A DNA stretch of 64,000 nucleotides from Spirodela intermedia (taxonomy: Eukaryota; Streptophyta; Magnoliopsida; Alismatales; Araceae), in contig LR746272.1 in the NCBI GenBank assembly GCA_902729315.2, positions 5,712,272 to 5,776,271 of the forward strand, in the 5' to 3' direction. Below the pieces are notes generated by a model, which saw nothing but the letters and a program-made list of their open reading frames with translations, searched no databases and was not told the origin of the DNA. Position numbers and translations under genes: made by a program. Positions 57,452-64,000 of this stretch are shown here, in pieces. Within the stretch, counting starts at the first letter, position 1. Every line of letters begins with the position of its first letter.

Positions 57452-58585
57452 TGATAAACTCGAATTGGAGGTTAAATACGTCATTGTGATACAACCAAGT
57501 TCATGTAAATAATATTTATAAAACCTCATTCTTTTATTTAGGATAAGTAAAGGTCGATCCTTAGGGAGTGTGGGTAATGAGAGTACGAATTCTACTTATT
57601 TTATTTCTTATATAGATATATATATATATACATGAGATTGTGAAGGATGGAATTAAATGTAAAAAAGTAAAGACAAGAGTTATGAAAAGCATGACAAAGG
57701 GGAGAGAATAGATCTAATGTAATCAAATGATAGAATAAATGATAAAATTAGTTCGAATTAAAAGTTAATTTATCCATGGAGAGGATTACAAGGACGCTGC
57801 AAATCTGGATCTTACACAAATCTCGTTGTGCATCAATCTTTGGTCGAGTAATGCTCGATCCATGATGATCTTGATGTGCTCTAGGTAATCTCTTCTCCAC
57901 AATGATCTTGGACACGAGAATATTATTAATCAGGCCTTGATTTTCCTCTTGTTTTCTTCGGCTAGCTACTAGAGAGAGAGCCAAAAAGCACCCTCCAAGA
58001 GAGGGGCGAGATGCCTTAATCCTCTTGAGAGTTAGGCACCTCCAATGAATAGTTAAGATTAATAACTGACTCTTTTAGTAGACGGCTTCGATCATTCTAT
58101 GAGGGCAGCGCTTTAATTCTTCTCTTAATCTCATCTTATGACGCCTTAAGATGGATGGCCTAGATCTTATCTCTTGATAACCCTTTTAAGTCTAAATAGG
58201 TTAGGCCAAAGTGATGCCCTCTCTTAGGCCCATAAATATATTAGGTTGGCCCTTTCCATAAAACTTATATTTTTCATTGGGCTAAAGGGTTGGACTTCTT
58301 CCATTACTTCCAACTCATATTAAAAACTGACCTAAGTCTTTGCAATCAAATAATTATCAAGAAAATATAAGAGAATCACTATTTGACTTTATAAAAGTCA
58401 AGTGGGGTTAGTATCATAATATAAATAAAATAGCTAAAATAATATGTACTAAGACTTAAATAATAAAATATTATAAATGTCATAATGAGTTGGTAACACA
58501 TGTATAATAGTATTCTCTACTCATTAATTAACATCTATATATAAGATATTAATTCATAAATATAACTAATAATTTATAATTATCA
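57452..58585. mobile_element. Solo LTR of family X (X2), TSD ATATG
   Basis: A complete 1,134-bp unit with TG...CA ends, in the opposite orientation to X1. ATATG flanks both sides (57447-57451, 58586-58590). It is uninterrupted and therefore shows the pre-insertion state of the GA-LTR site in X1. One short frame (57748-57984, minus) is not recognised. Confidence 0.92.
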
Positions 58586-58749
58586 ATATGCTCAACTTCA
58601 ACTAAAATTATAGTTGACTCTAAAAACTCATCATCTTCTTTAACTTTGAAACTCAAGTATCTAATGTTAAGAAGAAGAAAAATTCAAATCTCCTCTATTA
58701 AATAAAAAATTAACCTCAACATCAAAACTGAAAAAGACAACTAGGTAAG

Positions 58750-59908
58750 TAATAAGTCTTTATTATCATAAGTTAATAATTAATTAATAATATATTTTAA
58801 GTCTTAACTCATGATAAATAGATTTATATTTATGTTAAATTGAGAAAATTAAATTTTAATCAATTAATCTGAATTTTTGGTTAATATATAATTTTATGTA
58901 AATTATATAATTTTTTTAATCATATTTTTGAGATAAATAAAGAAAAATAAAATTAAATTAAAAAATATAGAAGGGGGGAACTCATTGGCCAATTGGGCTT
59001 GTAAGTGGGTTGAAAACATAGTCAAAGGACCTACTAGGTAGTTAGGCCCACAAGTGTGTTGGAGGTATAATTGGGGGAAGCCACGAACAAGGGATTTGAA
59101 TGACTGACTAGTTAAGGCACATGTGCATCACTCCCCTTCCACATCATCGGTGGCCAGTCGAGTGTGGGGCAAAGAGTGGTTATACACACATGAGAGAGAG
59201 TACAATGATGACATGAACAAGTATTGATAAACCCATACCAACATTCACTAGTAGGTTCGAATTTCAAAAGTGCTAAATTCTTTCTTTTTATTTGATTAAA
59301 TTGTGATTTTTTTGTAGAACATCAATCAATGATCTATTAGGCGAAATTAGTCAATCATTGATTTTGTCAACACTATTTATAGATCATCATTGTAATTAGT
59401 CAAAGATTTTGAATACAAAATTCATAGGTTCTTCAAGAAAATCATCTTCGATTGATCAATAAATGAGTCGTCATCAAGAAGAAGACAATCTATTGAGAGA
59501 TGAGTCACCACCTCCTCAAAACATATCAAATACGATGAAGAGCCTTTTATTACTGTAGAGACCTAAGAATGAAACTCTTTAAGATGTACCCTACCTCCAT
59601 TTAGCTTATCTTTATCAGGTGACAAGCACTAGATATCTAAAATTCACCAGATCTATTCTACTAGGTGATAGCTATCGGATATGATTCATTGACAAATTTT
59701 ATTAATTTCTAGACTTCACAAGATCTAGATATTATCTATGTTTCTATATCTAAGAAAAGCCTTTAATCTTCTCAAAAACTTGGAATTTTGGCAATTGCCA
59801 TTGCGACACCTAAACTCTACCTTTCCTATTTTAAACTTTTTTTAAAAAAAATTAGTGATATTTTATATGATTTTAAGTTTCAAAAATCTTCTTTGGTCAA
59901 TTAGGATT
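58750..59908 (+). mobile_element. Truncated, diverged G LTR
   Basis: It begins TAATAAGTCTTTATTATC, a diverged G LTR start, and follows the G LTR through the GC-rich segment (weaker here). It is cut where GA-LTR copy 3 begins and does not resume afterwards. Confidence 0.75.
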
Positions 59909-61288
59909 TGGTATGTATTTGTCATTGTATTTAAATGTTCGGTATCTAATAATATTTATAACTAAAACTTAATAAAATATTAGTATAGATATAAATCTTA
60001 GGTTAAACATAAAGAAATTAATTAATTTATTGTGAAAAATTAATTTAGTTTATATACAGAGTGATTTTAATATTTTATCACTATTTAACATAAATAATAA
60101 AATAGAAGGATGAGGTGAAAAGAATAAAGGTAAGGAAGTAGAGAAAGAAAAGAGAGGGAGAGAAAGAGAGAAATCTCACATGAAACGGAGAGAGAAAAAT
60201 GTCTCACTAGAGAGAGGGAAAGAGAGTGAGATGGATTGAGAGAGAAAGAGAGAGATCTCATGAGAGATGAAGAAAGAAGAAGAGTCTCACAAGTGAGAGG
60301 GAGAGAAAAATAAGATGATAATAAAGATAGAGAGAAACATGGTCAACCATTTTCACGATGACCATGATTCTCGAATGAATGTGTGCTCAAGAATTCACAC
60401 ACATGCATGAGGTCAGTCGTGAATGTCTCCACCTTGTTTTAATAGTTCAATATTTATTAATCAACCTTTAATTTCACTAATTTTACATTCAAAAATATAA
60501 AAATATCATTATTTGTAGAATGCTAAGAACATAAATACTTCAAGATTTGACTACAAAAATCAATAGAAAATAAGTTAAAAATAATCTTAACTTGATCTTA
60601 GATAAGTTTTGGAGGATTTAAAAAAGGAACGAAGATGATTTATTAGGATTTGAATTAGTTCTACTCATTTCAATCAAAATATGCATGAAATAGAAATAAC
60701 TTACCATCAAATATAAATAAATTAAAAGAACATAAATAAATGACAAAAGTAGTAAATAAATCATTGCCAAGTTTAGTCTGTCTCTTGGGCAACTAGAGAC
60801 ACCGGTGTGGTGGATGCCTTAAGTACAATTAGAGAGGAAGGAATGAGCTCACTAATCATTGGAGGCATTGATCATGCAAAAGAAGAATATAATGAATGTT
60901 GTATTCACGACTATTGTCAGGTTTTTAAAGATAATAAAAAATATCTATTTTACTAGATAATAATTGATTATTTTCTTTATATCTCTAATAGTAATATGTA
61001 CAAGAACTTAAGTTTCGGTATCGTGGTACTTTGTGTACTGTTGGATCAGATGTGCTTAGTCGCGTGGCATGTTGAGCAACATAGGATTAACTTGTCATGA
61101 ACTACTACTAACTAGAAACTTAAGTCATTGGTATTGTGGAACTTTGCTCACTATTGGATCATCGTTTCTTGTCATGTGTGTGCTGAGTAGTGTCGAATTC
61201 ACAAACCGTCGATGGATTGGTTTACGTTTTGTCAATTGTCAATAAATTCGTGAACCATTGATATCATGGTAGTTTGCCAACTGCGGGA
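59909..61288. mobile_element. GA-LTR copy 3, truncated
   Basis: It begins TGGTATGTATTTGTC, matching copy 1, and carries a shortened GA tract (about 60110-60320). It ends at about 61288, before the promoter module and 3' third, where G-element internal sequence takes over. Confidence 0.75.
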
Positions 61289-61850
61289 TGTATTCCAACA
61301 TTCATGCTACTAAATCATTCTTTTAACTCAATAATAATCTTCCTAGTATCATTCTTTTTCGTGCATGTAATATGATGTAAGAAATTTCTAAATTAGATAG
61401 TTGTGACAGTTCTATTTTCTATTTTTAGTTCTTTTTTTAGTAATAATAAATTTGTCAAAAATAAATCAAAACTATCCTCTTTATAGTTGTAATTTTGAAT
61501 TTCAGCAATGTATGTCTAGGGGATTGAAATGTGAGAAAAGGGTCTCTAAAATTTCAAATTTCAGTTTTCTCTGTTGTTTCTGATAGAAAATTAGAAAATA
61601 GATGTTGTAGTTTTTCTGAATTTTTTTTTTAGTTACTGTTCTAAGTGAGCATGAATGAAATGCAAACACAAGTTCTTAATTGTCCTACAATATAAATTAA
61701 GAATTAATACTTCACCCCCCAACTTAAAAATGACATTGTCCTTAATGACACAGAAAAATCAAAATAGAATATGTAGAAAATATAATTTTCAAGTGAAGCA
61801 TGCATATATGCAAAGTTAAGCACTAAAAAATGTTTTCATAAATGATAAGG
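61289..61850 (-). other. G-element 3' non-coding region
   Basis: It matches 22870-23490 of E2 and contains the internal polypurine tract (ACTTCACCCCCCAACTTAAA near 61712). No gene. Confidence 0.7.
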
Positions 61851-62431
61851 CATTCATGTTCTATGTAGTGTTTAAGCTGTTGTCCATTTACCTTAAAGTT
61901 ATGATCACTTTTAGGATCTTTAATCATTACAACCCCATGATCATATGTCTCTTCCACCACATAAGGCTCTGTCTATTTTGATTTTAATTTTCTTGAGAAT
62001 AATTTCAGCCTAGAATCATATAACCACATTTTTTGTCTAATATCATTTTTTTTCTACTAATATATTTATCATGAAATGTTTTAGTTTTTTCTTTATATAT
62101 TTTATGATTTTCATAAGCTTCATTCCACAATTCCTCTAGTTCATGTAGTTGAAAAATTCTATGCCCACTAGTTGGTTTTTCATTCATATATAAATTTTTT
62201 ATGGCCTATAATACTTTATGCTCTATTTCCACAAAAAGATGACATGGCTTTCTAAAAATGAGATGAAATGGGAACATAACTATGGGATTTTTATAAGCTG
62301 TTCTATAAGCCCATAATGCATCTTGTAATTTCGTGGGCCAATCTTTCTTATTTGGTCTAACTATTTTTCTCAAAATTTTCTAAATTTCCTTATTTGCTAC
62401 TTCAACTTGCATATTTATTTGGGAATGATAT
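61851..62431 (-). pseudogene. Athila-like integrase fragment
   Basis: Minus-strand wording is [20 protein letters not shown] and [17 protein letters not shown], then [14 protein letters not shown] and FQLHELEELWNEAYENHKIY, with KTKTFHDKYISRK. This is the integrase C-terminal half. It is interrupted on the right by the LTR at 62432 and has several stops. Confidence 0.85.
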
Positions 62432-64000
62432 TGACACGACTTAATCATTGTATAGTAAATCACGCAAATTTAAAATTTATAAAACTAGAAAATATTAAAT
62501 TTCAGATATTTAGAAATATTTCAGAACAAATATATCAATTATAATTCAATAAAACTTTCAAAAATAGTGGTAATTTTCCAGGTTGATCACATGAATGTAG
62601 TATAATATCGGGTAATTTTTCAGAATGTTCTTCAAAGAATACGATTTTCTATGAATTTTATACTAAGAAATGAAAATAAAATATATTTAAAATTCATGAA
62701 AATAGGAAATAAGGGTGTAGACATCAAGATGACATCAGTGCCCGACGAATACGAATCAGACGGAAAATAGAGTTCCACCTAACGATTCTTACATAAATGA
62801 TTATAGATGATTTGATTGTTCAAATTAAGATATGTAAAAGCTAGAAGAATCGTAATTGAATGAAGTATAACTTGGTAAATTTAAATCACACAAATTATTA
62901 CTAAATGAAGTAAAAATTAAGTTGAAAGTAGGAAAATAGAGTTTCGGTGTCGCGGCGGTGATGCGTTGGCAATGCACCGGAATCCTGAGCGTTTAGGAGG
63001 ATCATCGTATAGTGTCTACGGCCTCGAAGGCTCTCCTTAGACAAGGACGACGTGGGCAATCTCTAGATCTCTTTATAAAGTCTAGAGATCAATGAAATGG
63101 GTTGTCGAATTATCTCAAGCAGTTGTCACCCGATAGAGTGAAAACATGATGACTTTGCGGCTCTCCGGCGACTGTCACCCAACGGAGAGGAGCTAGATAG
63201 AGGTGGGGCGCATGTTAGGGAGCTTCATCTTCAAGTCCGCACAGCAAAAGGAGGCTCTTCATCGCATCTGGTACGCTCTCAAGAGGTGGTGACTCGTCTC
63301 CTGGCGGATTGTTCTCTTTCCGACAATAACTTGTTCATCGATCAATCAGAGATGATTTACTCGATGGATTCGTGATCCTTTTATCACGAATCATTTAGCA
63401 ATTTTAGTAACAATGCTTCGCGAATTACATTGATGAGATTTTTGCCGATGATCTAGTGATTCTGACGGCTTAATCCTTCACTAGCGATCTGCATGAAAGT
63501 TACGATAATTAGATAAAAATACGAGTTTTGGCTCTAGGAGGATTCGAACCTGCACTGGTTGCCTGCCTGCATGAGAGAGATTGAAATAACTATTCTAATG
63601 CCCTTATCAAGTGACGTCATCATGGTATATCTCTATTATAATGAAGGAGTAGTTTAAGTATTCAAGTCTTCGAAACCTTTCAAAGGAAGGTATGATGCGG
63701 GTTTAGTCCCACATCACTTGTGCGCCAAAGTTTTGGGTGAATATATAGTAATATCACATTTTGGAAGTAATGAGTCACTTCCTCCTGCATGTACGACCAC
63801 TCCTTGCCCCACAGCCGGCTGGCCATTGGTGACGTGGAAGTGGAGTGGCGCACGCATGCCCCCACTATCCTAGCTGCTCGAGCCCTTGCTCGCGGCTCCC
63901 CTTGACTGTGCTTCCGACCCGCTTGTGGGCCCGGTTGACTAGCAAGTCCTCGTGTTATGCTATATATATATATATTTTTTCTTTATTTATCTCAAAAATA
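62432..64000 (-). mobile_element. G LTR (long subfamily) inserted in integrase, runs off window
   Basis: It begins TGACACGAC directly inside integrase sequence, preceded by GATAT (62427-62431), a candidate target duplication whose partner lies outside the window. It has the same ~110-bp extra block (about 63565-63675) as the LTR at 8295. The right terminus is not reached. Confidence 0.82.
63704..63747 (+). promoter_or_regulatory. USE + TATA module
   Basis: AGTCCCACATCA at 63704-63715 and TATATA at 63742-63747 are 26 bp apart. It is antisense to the LTR. Confidence 0.5.

Noticed and set aside
1-64000. CRISPR arrays, bacterial operons, insertion sequences
   Set aside because: The window is clearly plant nuclear DNA with introns and LTR retrotransposons; repeats are dispersed or microsatellite-type.

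Overview
This is a plant nuclear genome window, most likely from a monocot. The evidence is a small island of two genes with GC-rich coding ends (a pentatricopeptide-repeat protein and a VIK-type ankyrin protein kinase) set in a large AT-rich mass of nested LTR retrotransposons. The species cannot be named from sequence alone. A non-grass monocot is my guess, resting only on GC style and repeat load.

Layout. 1-38 kb is almost entirely retrotransposon DNA. At least six families can be separated. (a) An Athila-like Ty3/gypsy family (here 'G'), LTR about 1.6 kb, sense ends TGATAAGTC...CACGTCA, with a tRNA-Asp-type primer site. (b) A related Athila-like family 'B'. (c) A family of 2.0-2.4 kb LTR-like units ('GA-LTR') carrying a 68-bp GA-rich minisatellite. 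(d) A 1.13-kb solo-LTR family 'X'. (e) A decayed chromovirus-like Ty3/gypsy pol. (f) A Ty1/copia element inside a gene. Many insertions still show 5-bp target duplications, so insertion order can be read directly. From 15.7 to 30.9 kb a family-B remnant carries a GA-LTR, which carries a solo G LTR and a 9.75-kb G element; that element carries two further solo G LTRs.

38.3-56.5 kb is the gene island. Both genes are on the minus strand: the VIK-like kinase (11 coding exons, 42114-55924) and, 582 bp downstream, a single-exon P-class PPR gene (39423-41531). Kinase intron 1 is about 6.8 kb and holds a 4.1-kb Ty1/copia insertion. All splice junctions can be placed and every exon keeps frame except exon 2, which has one extra base that would truncate the kinase unless it is a sequence error.

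56.5-64 kb returns to repeats: an inverted X solo LTR with a perfect target duplication, a truncated G LTR broken by a third GA-LTR, an integrase fragment, and a G LTR running off the window.

The most unusual signal is a promoter module resembling plant U6 snRNA promoters: an upstream sequence element AGTCCCACATCG, then a TATATA or TATAAA box 24-26 bp later. It recurs in ten LTR copies of two otherwise unrelated families, and precedes a shared GC-rich hairpin-forming segment that ends in T-runs. In the G family it lies antisense to the retrotransposon. A second unusual item is the G-family element without pol, which carries an extra unrecognised ORF where pol would be.
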